Positions 1 to 6,866 of a stretch of DNA of 17,384 nt are shown piece after piece; position 1 is the stretch's first letter; the number at the start of each line of letters is the position of its first letter. The translations under genes and the position numbers were made by a program. The notes under the pieces were generated by a model. The model saw nothing but the letters and a program-made list of their open reading frames with translations. It did no database searches and was not told where the DNA came from. This DNA is from Dehalococcoidia bacterium SM23_28_2. Its GTDB lineage: Bacteria > Chloroflexota > Dehalococcoidia > SM23-28-2. The DNA is taken from NCBI GenBank assembly GCA_001303545.1, contig LJUA01000020.1:1-17384 (forward strand), read 5' to 3'.

Positions 1-584
1 GAGCCGTCCAGGATGCCCAGGATAGCGATATCCCGCTCCTCCAGCCGCTCAACCACTCGATCGAAGCGCTCCCAGCGATAGACGCCGGATTCCCGCTCGA
101 TGCTCGCCCAGTCGAAGACGGTGCGCGCGATGCCCACCCCCGCCTCATCCATGAGCCGAACCGTCTCGTCCACTCTCTCCTCAGAGCCGAACCAGGTAAG
201 GTGAGAGTTAACGCCATAGAAGGGGGGAGCGGCGGCATCCACCGTCAGCTCCGTGTCCCGCCGGACGTACACCCAGTACTTATCGCCGCGCACCATGTTC
301 GACAGGACCGGCCCGTAGCGGAAACCATACGCGAAGTGGCCCAGCCACAGCTCCTGAGCGGCGTCCCAGTAGTAGACGGCAAGGTAGTCGTCCTCGATGG
401 AGCTGAGCGCAAGGGAAACGGGCTTGGTTGGGCCCTCGTACGTCACAAGGTTCCAGCCCCGCTCCAGATGGACGCTATCCGAGGAAGCCTTCCCAACCAT
501 CGTGAGGAAGGCCATAAGGAGGCAGCACGCCAGGCCGGCCCGTGCCGCCAGCCAGGTCAGCCGTAGGACCCTTGCTGTCGGCAT
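1..584 (-). CDS. Secreted glycoside-hydrolase-like protein, 5' part only (runs off left edge)
   Basis: Reading the minus strand from an ATG at 584 gives 194 uninterrupted codons to the window edge, so the C-terminal part is missing. Residues 7-32 are a basic then hydrophobic signal peptide (LRLTWLAARAG...). Residues about 42-110 form a small beta-rich module of the pattern GWNLVTYEG...YYWD...W...GHF...GDKYWVYV. From about 121 (PPFYGVNSHLTWFG) the sequence resembles the start of a clan GH-A TIM barrel: VDETVRLMDEAGVGIARTVFDW followed by ERESGVYRWERFDRVVERL, as in GH39/GH5/GH42-type enzymes. The catalytic glutamates would lie beyond the edge, so family and substrate cannot be named. No good Shine-Dalgarno precedes the ATG, but the frame is closed by a stop at 639-641 and has no other ATG or GTG before 584. 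A secreted carbohydrate-active enzyme is likely; the exact activity is unknown. Confidence 0.8.
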   Translation of the reverse strand, partial: MPTARVLRLTWLAARAGLACCLLMAFLTMVGKASSDSVHLERGWNLVTYEGPTKPVSLALSSIEDDYLAVYYWDAAQELWLGHFAYGFRYGPVLSNMVRGDKYWVYVRRDTELTVDAAAPPFYGVNSHLTWFGSEERVDETVRLMDEAGVGIARTVFDWASIERESGVYRWERFDRVVERLEERDIAILGILDG

Positions 585-745
585 CGGTCGTCGCGGAGGC
601 GGGCATTCCGCACCTCCACGATAGCCGAACCGGCCTAGTTATGTCAGTAGAAGGGCGGTGAATATCGGCGGCCTTAACCGTCAGTTCACCCAGCCAGGCG
701 CCGAGAGCATCCCCATGCGAGCCAGCCAGCGGCGGCGAACGACAG

Positions 746-1534
746 CTAGCGCCGCCTGCGAGGGAACCAAGGGAAGAAGGCGCTGGTGCTCTCGATGTAG
801 TCCCTGTATTGGGGCTTGGTCTGAACCTGCGTCCTCTCCAGGAGCGCCACGCCGGACACTCTCAGCAAGAGCACCGTCATCAGGATCGGGCTGAAGAACG
901 TCCAGTAGCCGCCCGCCGTGCCCGCGGCGATGATGTAGTACCCCCACCATGCAGTGGCGTCGCCGAAGTAGTTGGGATGGCGTGTGTAGGCCCACAACCC
1001 GCTCCGCATCACCTTGCCCTTGTTGGCGGGGTCGCTCTTGAAGCGAGCGAGCTGCCAGTCGCCCACCGCCTCAAAGAAGAAGCCAATGCCCCATACGAGG
1101 GCCCCCAGCAGGTCAAGAGCAGAGAAATGATCGGGATCGTCGCTGAACTGCGCCGCCAGAATGGGCATGGCGATCAGCCAGAGGAGTGCCCCCTGCAGCA
1201 GGAAAACCTGAAAGAGGCTTGTCCACCAGAACCTCTCTCCGGCCTCCACACGCCACTTTCGGTAGCGGTAGTCCTCGCCCTTGCCCCAGTTGCGCCAGAG
1301 GATGTAGAGCGACAGTCGGAATCCCCAGACGGCGACCAGGGCGGTGATGAGAACCTTGCGGCCGACGAAGCCGTCGGTGGCCACGAAGTACACAACGGCC
1401 AACAGCACGAAGCCCAGCCCCCAGAAGATGTCCACGATGCTGGCATTCCTCTTGATAAGGCTGAGCAGCCAAATGGCCAGCATATAGGCCAGGACAATAA
1501 GAGCGGAAAGGCCAAGGATCTCAGGTAGGTCCAT
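746..1534 (-). CDS. DUF1295 family integral membrane protein (steroid 5-alpha-reductase-like fold)
   Basis: 262 residues, mostly hydrophobic, with about six to seven predicted membrane segments. The N-terminal motif NASIVDIFWGLGFVLLA, the central GFRLSLYILWRNWGKGEDYRYRKWR and the C-terminal block SGLWAYTRHPNYFGDATAWWGYY are the hallmarks of DUF1295, a relative of the 3-oxo-5-alpha-steroid 4-dehydrogenase and ICMT membrane enzymes. In that superfamily the RHPNY motif contributes to cofactor (NADPH or SAM) binding. The natural substrate in bacteria is not established; a lipid or isoprenoid reductase or methyltransferase role is inference. Length is typical of the family. The start is the ATG at 1532-1534; the upstream GAGAG sits too close for an ideal ribosome site. 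It is transcribed divergently from the potassium channel gene and lies 161 bp upstream of the glycosidase gene on the same strand. Confidence 0.9.
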   Translation of the reverse strand: MDLPEILGLSALIVLAYMLAIWLLSLIKRNASIVDIFWGLGFVLLAVVYFVATDGFVGRKVLITALVAVWGFRLSLYILWRNWGKGEDYRYRKWRVEAGERFWWTSLFQVFLLQGALLWLIAMPILAAQFSDDPDHFSALDLLGALVWGIGFFFEAVGDWQLARFKSDPANKGKVMRSGLWAYTRHPNYFGDATAWWGYYIIAAGTAGGYWTFFSPILMTVLLLRVSGVALLERTQVQTKPQYRDYIESTSAFFPWFPRRRR

Positions 1535-1804
1535 CTCTCAGTTCCTAAGTGCCCGCCTGTCTCCCTTCAAGACCCCAGGACAGCAAGCCGGTGCACTCTA
1601 TCATAGCAGAGAGATCAAACAGCGACCTCTAGCACTCAAGAGAGGATTCTCATCTGGCCAAAGGAGCTAGCCACACGCACAGCTCATCGAGCGCCTCTTT
1701 CCAGCAGCGGGCAGGCAGGCTACAATGCAACACAAGTTGAGCGTGATGACACAGACCGCTGAGGCACAGGAGCCTTCTACGCAGACGAAGAGAGACACCT
1801 GATC
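1535..1804. promoter_or_regulatory. Divergent intergenic region with candidate promoter for the potassium channel gene
   Basis: 270 bp separate the divergent genes. On the plus strand TTTCCA (1698-1703), a 17-bp spacer and TACAAT (1721-1726) make a plausible sigma-70-type promoter with transcription starting near 1733. The resulting leader contains an 18-codon ORF from ATG 1746 to TGA 1800-1802, ending two bases before the channel's TTG start. Nothing in it marks it as a leader peptide, so it may be fortuitous. On the minus strand the complement of 1600-1605 reads TATGAT, a possible -10 for the DUF1295 gene, but no convincing -35 is present. Confidence 0.4.
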
Positions 1805-2908
1805 TTGGATAGCTCTACCCGTCTTGAGGACTCCCTTCGGCGAGGCTACGCAGCCGCGCGATCGAGCCGGTCAGCCATTCGTAAGTTAGCCGACGAGCCG
1901 CTCATCCGTCGGATCGCCACGGCATTGATGGTCTTCTTGATCCTGCTGGTGGGTGGCACCGTGGGCTACATGCTCATCGAAGGCTGGCCTTTTCTTGATG
2001 CCCTGTTCATGACGGCGATCACCCTCTCCACGGTAGGCTACGGCGAGGTCCAGCCACTGTCATCCGGCGGGGTTGTATTCAGCGTATTCCTCATCCTCTT
2101 CGGCGTGGGAGCGGTGCTGTACGTACTCAACACCACTGTCCAGACGGTACTCGAGAGCCATCTGGGAGAGATCCTGGAGGTACGCAAGATGAAGGCCCGA
2201 ATCAATGCACTACGAGACCACTACATCGTGTGCGGCTTTGGCCGGGTGGGCCATGAGGTGGCCCTGGAGTTCCAGGCCCAGGCTACGCCCTTTGTACTTA
2301 TCGAAAACGATCCCGAGGCCCAGGAGAAGGCCCACAGTCTAGGCTATCTCTACGTGGCGGAGAACGCCACGGCCGACGAGGCATTGGACGCCGCCGGGAT
2401 CAGGCGAGCCCGTTGTCTCATTGCAGCGGTGGGGAGCGACGCGGAAAACACCTACATCACGCTCTGCGCGCGTTCCATGAACCCGAAACTGTTCATCGTC
2501 GCCCGGGTTGATTCTACTCGAGGCGAGGAGCGTTTGCGCCAGGCCGGTGCCGACAAGGTGATCTCGCCTTATCGCATCGGCGGCCGGACTATCGCCTTTA
2601 CGGCGCTCCAGCCGCACGTCAGCGACTTTCTGGACTCGGCAACCGGCGATCGGTGGATCGCTGAGATAGAGGTAAACGAGGGCTCAGACCTGGTCGGGAT
2701 GCCCCTTGGTGAGTTTCGGCGCACTCGTGCCGGCAACAACGTGGTGCTGGGACTGCGCGGGCCCAGCGGGCATTTCGTGGTGAGCCCGTCGGCCCACAGG
2801 CGGCTTGCGGTGGGTGACCGCATGCTGGTGCTCGGCAGAGAGAAGGATCTCGCCAGCATGAAGCTGCCGGACAACCATCCGCCCGCCGACAGACCGGCCC
2901 GCGGCTGA
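1805..2908 (+). CDS. Two-TM potassium channel with cytosolic RCK (TrkA-N/TrkA-C) domains, MthK-like
   Basis: 367 residues. TM1 spans about residues 36-58; a pore helix leads into the selectivity filter TVGYG at 76-80; TM2 spans about 90-112. A linker then leads into an RCK-N/TrkA-N Rossmann domain beginning at HYIVCGFGRVGHE (GFGRVG at 144-149), with the acidic strand end LIEND. A TrkA-C/RCK-C domain (EIEVNEGSDLVGMPLGEF ... RLAVGDRMLVLG) occupies about 283-350. This is the usual order and length for MthK-type ligand-gated K+ channels, whose RCK rings gate the pore on ligand binding (Ca2+, nucleotides, and in some family members c-di-AMP at RCK-C). The start is a TTG at 1805 with a weak purine-rich stretch upstream. 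The next in-frame ATG (1928) would cut into TM1, and a frame stop at 1760-1762 bars longer forms. A role in K+ flux is secure; the gating ligand is not visible. Confidence 0.93.
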   Translation: MDSSTRLEDSLRRGYAAARSSRSAIRKLADEPLIRRIATALMVFLILLVGGTVGYMLIEGWPFLDALFMTAITLSTVGYGEVQPLSSGGVVFSVFLILFGVGAVLYVLNTTVQTVLESHLGEILEVRKMKARINALRDHYIVCGFGRVGHEVALEFQAQATPFVLIENDPEAQEKAHSLGYLYVAENATADEALDAAGIRRARCLIAAVGSDAENTYITLCARSMNPKLFIVARVDSTRGEERLRQAGADKVISPYRIGGRTIAFTALQPHVSDFLDSATGDRWIAEIEVNEGSDLVGMPLGEFRRTRAGNNVVLGLRGPSGHFVVSPSAHRRLAVGDRMLVLGREKDLASMKLPDNHPPADRPARG

Positions 2909-2987
2909 AGAGGCGCGGCGTGTGCGTGCGACGGCCGGTGATGATACACTGCCGCTATGCAAACACACGGATGGAGGCTAACTGACC

Positions 2988-4235
2988 GTGCTATCCTTCC
3001 CAGGCTCTAGACATTGGGCCGCAGTTCTGGTCCTCGGATTGGTCCTCGCGCTGACGCTGGCGGCCGCGGCCTGCGGCGACGAGGAAGCGCAAAAGGACGA
3101 GATCAAGGACATCGAGCGAGGGCCGGATACGCCCATCGTCGTTCCGGCCGATCAGCCGATCATCATCGGTGTGTCGGTGCCTTTGACCGGACCCGACGAG
3201 ACGGCAGGCACTGAAGACCTCCATGCTGCGGTCGTGGGCGTAGAGCGGTGGAAGGAGGAGAACGGCACAGCGATCGGCGGGCACGAAATCGAGATCCGCG
3301 CCGAGGACGACGGATGCTCCGAGTCCCAAGTCACCGAACAGGCCGCAGAGCGACTGCTGGGGATCGAGGGACTGGTGGGGGTCATCGGACCCGACTGCAG
3401 CGCCGGTGCAGCCGCCGTGATTCCCACCTACGCAGAGGCCGGGGTCGTGATGATCTCCGGCTCCGCGACTAGAACCGACCTAACACTGGACCAGCCGGAG
3501 CCGAGATTCTTCTTCCGCACGGCTTACACCAACGCTGCGGAGGGTGTCCTGCAAGCCCGCTACGTTGTCGCCGAGCTGGACGTGACGACTGCCTATGTGA
3601 TCGACGACGGCGAGGCCTACGGCGAAGACCTGGCGGATGCGGCGCAGGAGGCCCTGGAAGCGACAGGGCACACGGTGACCCGCGAGAGCATCGTGCGGGG
3701 AACCGTCGACTTCAGCCAACTGGTCGGCCGCATAGCCGCCGACAACCCCGGTGTCGTCATCTTCGAAGGATTCAATCCAGCAGCTGCGCTCCTCAACCGC
3801 CAGCTTGAAGACGCCGGATACAGCGGCCCGTTTGTCTCCAGCGATGCCGCAGCATCGGTATCGGACTTCATCGAGCCTCTGGGCGAGCTAGCCGAGGGCG
3901 CCGTCTTCGCCGGTTGCCTGCGCGACCTGCCCGAGGAATTCCTGGCCGACTACATCGACATCATCGGGAGCGAGCCCACAACACCTTTCCCGGCGCAGTA
4001 CGCCGACGCCGCCACCATCCTCCTCGACGCCGTCGCGGAGGTCGCCCAGGAGCAGCCGGACGGATCGCTGGTGATCGACCCTCTTGAGCTGCGCGACGCC
4101 GTCAGCACACCGAAGCTGCTGGCCGGCCTTTCCGGCACCATCGCCTTCGACGAGAACGGCGATCGGCTCGCTGAGAGCACAGGCCTTGTGATGTGTGAGG
4201 TCCAGGATGGCGAGTTCGTCAGGATCCGATTCTAG
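2988..4235 (+). CDS. Periplasmic amino-acid-type binding lipoprotein (Peripla_BP_6 / LivJ-like)
   Basis: 415 residues starting at GTG 2988, with GGAGG at 2973-2977, ten bases upstream. Residues 10-28 are a hydrophobic signal peptide followed by AAAC-GDE, a lipobox-like site with Cys29 as probable lipid anchor (Ala rather than Leu at -3 is slightly unusual). After an acidic linker comes the Peripla_BP_6 fold: IIIGVSVPLTGP, then GGHEIEIRAEDDGC, VGVIGPDCSAGAAAVIPTYAEAGVVMISGSAT, and the second lobe beginning TTAYVIDDGEAYGEDLADAAQEALE. This family binds branched-chain or other small amino acids, amides or related solutes for ABC importers, and sometimes acts as a sensor. No LivHMGF permease or ATPase gene is near. 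Instead the stop is 11 bp before an MMPL exporter gene, suggesting co-transcription and a role as orphan binding protein or accessory. The ligand cannot be predicted from sequence alone. Confidence 0.9.
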   Translation: MLSFPGSRHWAAVLVLGLVLALTLAAAACGDEEAQKDEIKDIERGPDTPIVVPADQPIIIGVSVPLTGPDETAGTEDLHAAVVGVERWKEENGTAIGGHEIEIRAEDDGCSESQVTEQAAERLLGIEGLVGVIGPDCSAGAAAVIPTYAEAGVVMISGSATRTDLTLDQPEPRFFFRTAYTNAAEGVLQARYVVAELDVTTAYVIDDGEAYGEDLADAAQEALEATGHTVTRESIVRGTVDFSQLVGRIAADNPGVVIFEGFNPAAALLNRQLEDAGYSGPFVSSDAAASVSDFIEPLGELAEGAVFAGCLRDLPEEFLADYIDIIGSEPTTPFPAQYADAATILLDAVAEVAQEQPDGSLVIDPLELRDAVSTPKLLAGLSGTIAFDENGDRLAESTGLVMCEVQDGEFVRIRF

Positions 4236-4246
4236 GGCTTAGGCAG

Positions 4247-6589
4247 ATGACATCATCCCCTTATCAAGGAGCACGGTCCTTCACCGCCCGTATCGCCATG
4301 TGGAGCGCCCGCCACCGGAAAGCTGTGGCGCTTGCCTGGGTGATCATCGTCGTCGCTGCTCTGGGTGCCTGCAGCGCCATCGAGGCCGACACCAGCGTCG
4401 AAGGAGAGGCGCCTGGCGAGTCCGGAGAGGCCCAGGCTCTCATCGAACAGAGATTCCCGGCAGAGCAGGAGATGCCCCAGGAGTTCGTTGTCTTCTCTCA
4501 TCCTTCCCTCAGCGTGGACGACCCCGGCTATCGCGAGACGGTCGAAGGGCTTCTGGGGGCCCTCAGCACGCTACGAGCGTGGAAAACGGAGGTCGTCGGC
4601 GGTACCACAGTAGTCCACAGCAGCCGGATCGTGGCCGGAACGATCAGCCACTACGACATCGGCCTGCCGCGGGAAGCGTCACCCTTCGTCGCTCAGACCG
4701 CGACCGGCGGCGACGTCACCTTTGCCATAGTCACGCTCGAAGGAGACCTCGAGGAGGCGATAGACAACATCGACCCGGTTCTGGACAGCGTCGATCGCGC
4801 CAGGGAGGAGTCCGAAGGGTTTGAGATCAACATCGGCGGCACGGCCTCCCTCACCAAGCAGTTGACGGAGATCATCGACGAGGACTTCGGTAGCGCCGGG
4901 ACCCTGAACATACCCATTACCCTCGTGATCCTCGTCCTCGCCTTCGGTACTCTGGTCGCTGCTGTCGTGCCGATAGTCCTTGCCTTTGTGGGCGTGTTCG
5001 TCGCCCTGGGAGCCCTGACCATCATCAGTCAGGTGTTCCCCCTAGCAGACGTCTATACCCAAGTCGTGCTGCTGATCGGGCTGGCCACCGGTATCGACTA
5101 CTCCCTGTTCGTTATCACCCGCTACCGGAGCGAGCGCAGGGCCGGGCTCTCCAAGGAGAACGCCCTGCGCGTGGCCACGGGCACCTCCGGCAAGGCGATC
5201 TTCTTCGCCGGCGCCACCACCGTATTCGCCGTGGCCGGCATGTTCCTGGTAGGCGACCCGATCTTCAGCAGCCTGGGCCTCGCCTCCATCGTTATCGTCG
5301 TCTTTGCCGTAAGCATGGCCATGACCCTCCTGCCGGCGATCATCGCCATGCTCGGCGACAACATAGAGCGGCTGCGCGTACCGTTGCTCGGTCGCCCTGC
5401 CGAAGAGACCGGGGGAGTGTGGGGGTTCGTCTTCGACCGCGTACTGGCCTGGCCTGTCATCCCCGCCGTAGTCACCGTCGTCGTTCTGCTCGCCATCTGC
5501 GCTCCGGGCCTCAACTTCAACCTCGGCTTCAACGGACCCAGGAGCTTCCCCGAGGACGCGGAAGGTACCAGGGCACTCATAGCTCTAGAGGAGAACTTCA
5601 CGCTGGGGCTGGTCTCGCCGGCGGTGGTAGTTGTGGACGCCGGAGAGAAGCAGAACGTTTTCGCTGCGGAGATTCAGGACTCGGTTTCGGAGCTGCTGAG
5701 CCTGGTAGGGGAAGATACCGTGTCGCCCGATGCGCCCGAGGCCCTCTACGGGCCGGTGGCCCAAGAGCCCGAGTTCAGCGACGCCGGCGACACGGAGGAA
5801 CTGTTCATCCCCGTGAACGGCGACTCCGGCGAGGCCCGCGCCATCGACGCCGTCAATAACCTGCGCGACGAACTCGTTCCTGCCGCCTTTGAAGACAGCC
5901 CCGCCGATGCCCTGGTCACCGGCGCTACTGCCGCCAACATAGACTTCCGGGACAAGATCGAGGCTCGAACCCCCATCGTCTTTGCCTTCGTCCTGGGGCT
6001 CGCCTTCATCACCCTCCTCCTCACCTTCAGGTCGCTCATTATTGCCATCACAGCCATCGTCCTCAACCTCTTCTCCGTATTCGCCGCCTACGGCCTCCTC
6101 GTGCTGGTCTTCCAGGAAGGGTGGCTGCTGGAGGGCGTACTCGATTTCGAAGCCACGGGCATTATCGAATCCTGGCTGCCTCTCTTCCTGTTCTCGCTCC
6201 TGTTCGGTCTCTCCATTGACTACGAGATGTTCATCATGGGCCGGGTGAAGGAGAGATACGAGCGAGGGGCCAGCACCAGCGAGGCTATCGCCATGGGCGT
6301 CAAGGGCAGCGCGCGGGTGATCACCAACGCTGCGGCCATCATGGTCGCAGTCGCCGCCATCTTCACCTTCACGCGGAGTATTGCCCTCAAGCAGTTCGGC
6401 TTTGGCCTGGCCACCGCCATCTTCATCGATGCCACGATCATCCGGACCTTCCTGTTGCCGACCACCATGAAGCTGCTCGGCGAGTGGAACTGGTACCTGC
6501 CGTCCTGGCTCGAGTGGCTGCCCAGACTGCCGATGGCCGAAGAGAGCAGCCCGATGCCTGCAAAAGGCGCGGCCGGCGACACCCGCTAG
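4247..6589 (+). CDS. MMPL/RND family membrane transporter
   Basis: 780 residues with the two-fold RND/MMPL layout: TM1 at about 25-45, a large extracytoplasmic domain, a bundle of TM segments from about 220 to 370, a further single TM near 405, a second extracytoplasmic domain and a final TM bundle from about 575 to 745. Each half carries the MMPL proton-relay signature: GLATGIDYSLF (Asp284-Tyr285) and GLSIDYEMFIMGR (Asp658-Tyr659), equivalent to the Asp-Tyr pairs known in mycobacterial MmpL3. Both are followed by Arg/Lys-rich cytoplasmic stretches. Family members export lipids, hopanoids or other hydrophobic molecules by proton motive force. The substrate here is unknown. The ATG at 4247 lies 11 bp after the binding-protein stop, so the two are probably one operon. 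The C-terminal tail is short, without the long cytosolic domain of mycobacterial MmpL3. Confidence 0.93.
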   Translation: MTSSPYQGARSFTARIAMWSARHRKAVALAWVIIVVAALGACSAIEADTSVEGEAPGESGEAQALIEQRFPAEQEMPQEFVVFSHPSLSVDDPGYRETVEGLLGALSTLRAWKTEVVGGTTVVHSSRIVAGTISHYDIGLPREASPFVAQTATGGDVTFAIVTLEGDLEEAIDNIDPVLDSVDRAREESEGFEINIGGTASLTKQLTEIIDEDFGSAGTLNIPITLVILVLAFGTLVAAVVPIVLAFVGVFVALGALTIISQVFPLADVYTQVVLLIGLATGIDYSLFVITRYRSERRAGLSKENALRVATGTSGKAIFFAGATTVFAVAGMFLVGDPIFSSLGLASIVIVVFAVSMAMTLLPAIIAMLGDNIERLRVPLLGRPAEETGGVWGFVFDRVLAWPVIPAVVTVVVLLAICAPGLNFNLGFNGPRSFPEDAEGTRALIALEENFTLGLVSPAVVVVDAGEKQNVFAAEIQDSVSELLSLVGEDTVSPDAPEALYGPVAQEPEFSDAGDTEELFIPVNGDSGEARAIDAVNNLRDELVPAAFEDSPADALVTGATAANIDFRDKIEARTPIVFAFVLGLAFITLLLTFRSLIIAITAIVLNLFSVFAAYGLLVLVFQEGWLLEGVLDFEATGIIESWLPLFLFSLLFGLSIDYEMFIMGRVKERYERGASTSEAIAMGVKGSARVITNAAAIMVAVAAIFTFTRSIALKQFGFGLATAIFIDATIIRTFLLPTTMKLLGEWNWYLPSWLEWLPRLPMAEESSPMPAKGAAGDTR

Positions 6590-6645
6590 CGTCGGTTCGC
6601 GCTGGCGATTGCGCGCCTCGAAATAGCCCGCACGAGTACGCGCCG

Positions 6646-6673
6646 TTGACATTCGCATTATTGGTGTTAGAAT
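6646..6673 (+). promoter_or_regulatory. Sigma-70-type extended -10 promoter for the first riboswitch unit
   Basis: A perfect TTGACA at 6646-6651, a 16-bp spacer and TAGAAT at 6668-6673 preceded by TGT (extended -10). Transcription would start near 6680, just before the conserved riboswitch sequence. This shows the aminotransferase gene is not dependent on read-through from the MMPL operon. Confidence 0.75.
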
Positions 6674-6685
6674 AAGATATAGATG

Positions 6686-6806
6686 TGATCGCCAAATCCC
6701 CCTCGGGGGAGCGGGCGAACGAAGCAGACGGTGAGTCTCGCCTCGGCGAGTAGGGCAAGCCTTTCAGCCCGAACCGGCAGCTAAGCTCGCAGGCGTTAGA
6801 AAGGCC
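6686..6806 (+). promoter_or_regulatory. ydaO-yuaA type (cyclic di-AMP) riboswitch, divergent copy, upstream of aminotransferase
   Basis: The order of conserved blocks matches the ydaO class. GATCGCCAAAT leads into a C-rich/G-rich hairpin (6697-6710), then GAGCGGG, GGTGAGTC and a CTCGC/GCGAG hairpin (6737-6750). TAGGGC follows, then helix GCCTTTC (6759-6765) pairing with GAAAGGC (6799-6805), enclosing CCGAACCGGCAGCTAAGCTC and GCAGGCG. The Bacillus class consensus I recall has GGGGTGAATC, TAGGG and CCGTCAGCTAACCTCGTAGGC at these places. This copy keeps the architecture and the AGCTAA core but differs at several conserved positions, so it may be a variant. No clear P1 closing helix is seen. In the known class, c-di-AMP binding favours termination. 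Confidence 0.8.
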
Positions 6807-6836
6807 TCAAACTCCAGAGGGAGCGGGGTCTTTTTT
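6803..6836 (+). terminator. Riboswitch-controlled intrinsic terminator 1
   Basis: GGCCTC (6803-6808) pairs with GGGGTC (6825-6830), with two G-U pairs. Inside it CTCC (6812-6815) pairs with GGAG (6820-6823) around an AGAG loop, and six T residues follow (6831-6836). The first three bases of the 5' arm also form the end of the aptamer helix 6759-6765/6799-6805, so the two structures cannot fully coexist. A second hairpin, GGGGTC with GATCCCC, is possible just downstream. Confidence 0.7.
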
Positions 6837-6866
6837 GATCCCCCTTTCGAACGCCGAGGTGCTCTA

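Noticed and set aside
201..624. Short plus-strand open frames near the left edge
   Set aside because: They overlap the coherent minus-strand reading frame with a signal peptide and glycosidase-like sequence that runs off the edge.
809..1528. A 239-codon plus-strand frame over the DUF1295 gene
   Set aside because: Composition is shadow-like (many His, Gln, Glu and Pro) and the minus-strand product carries the family motifs.
1746..1802. An 18-codon ORF ending two bases before the potassium channel start
   Set aside because: It has no good ribosome site and no run of regulatory codons; translational coupling is possible but unsupported.
5585..6658. A 357-codon open frame on the minus strand, antisense to the MMPL gene
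   Set aside because: Its translation is low in hydrophobic order and rich in Gly, Glu and His, as expected for the shadow of a high-GC gene. The plus-strand frame has clear MMPL motifs throughout.
6825..6845. GGGGTC-TTTTTT-GATCCCC hairpin as a separate regulatory element
   Set aside because: It reuses the 3' arm and T tract of terminator 1 and needs a bulge. It may be only an alternative fold, so it is noted within that terminator.
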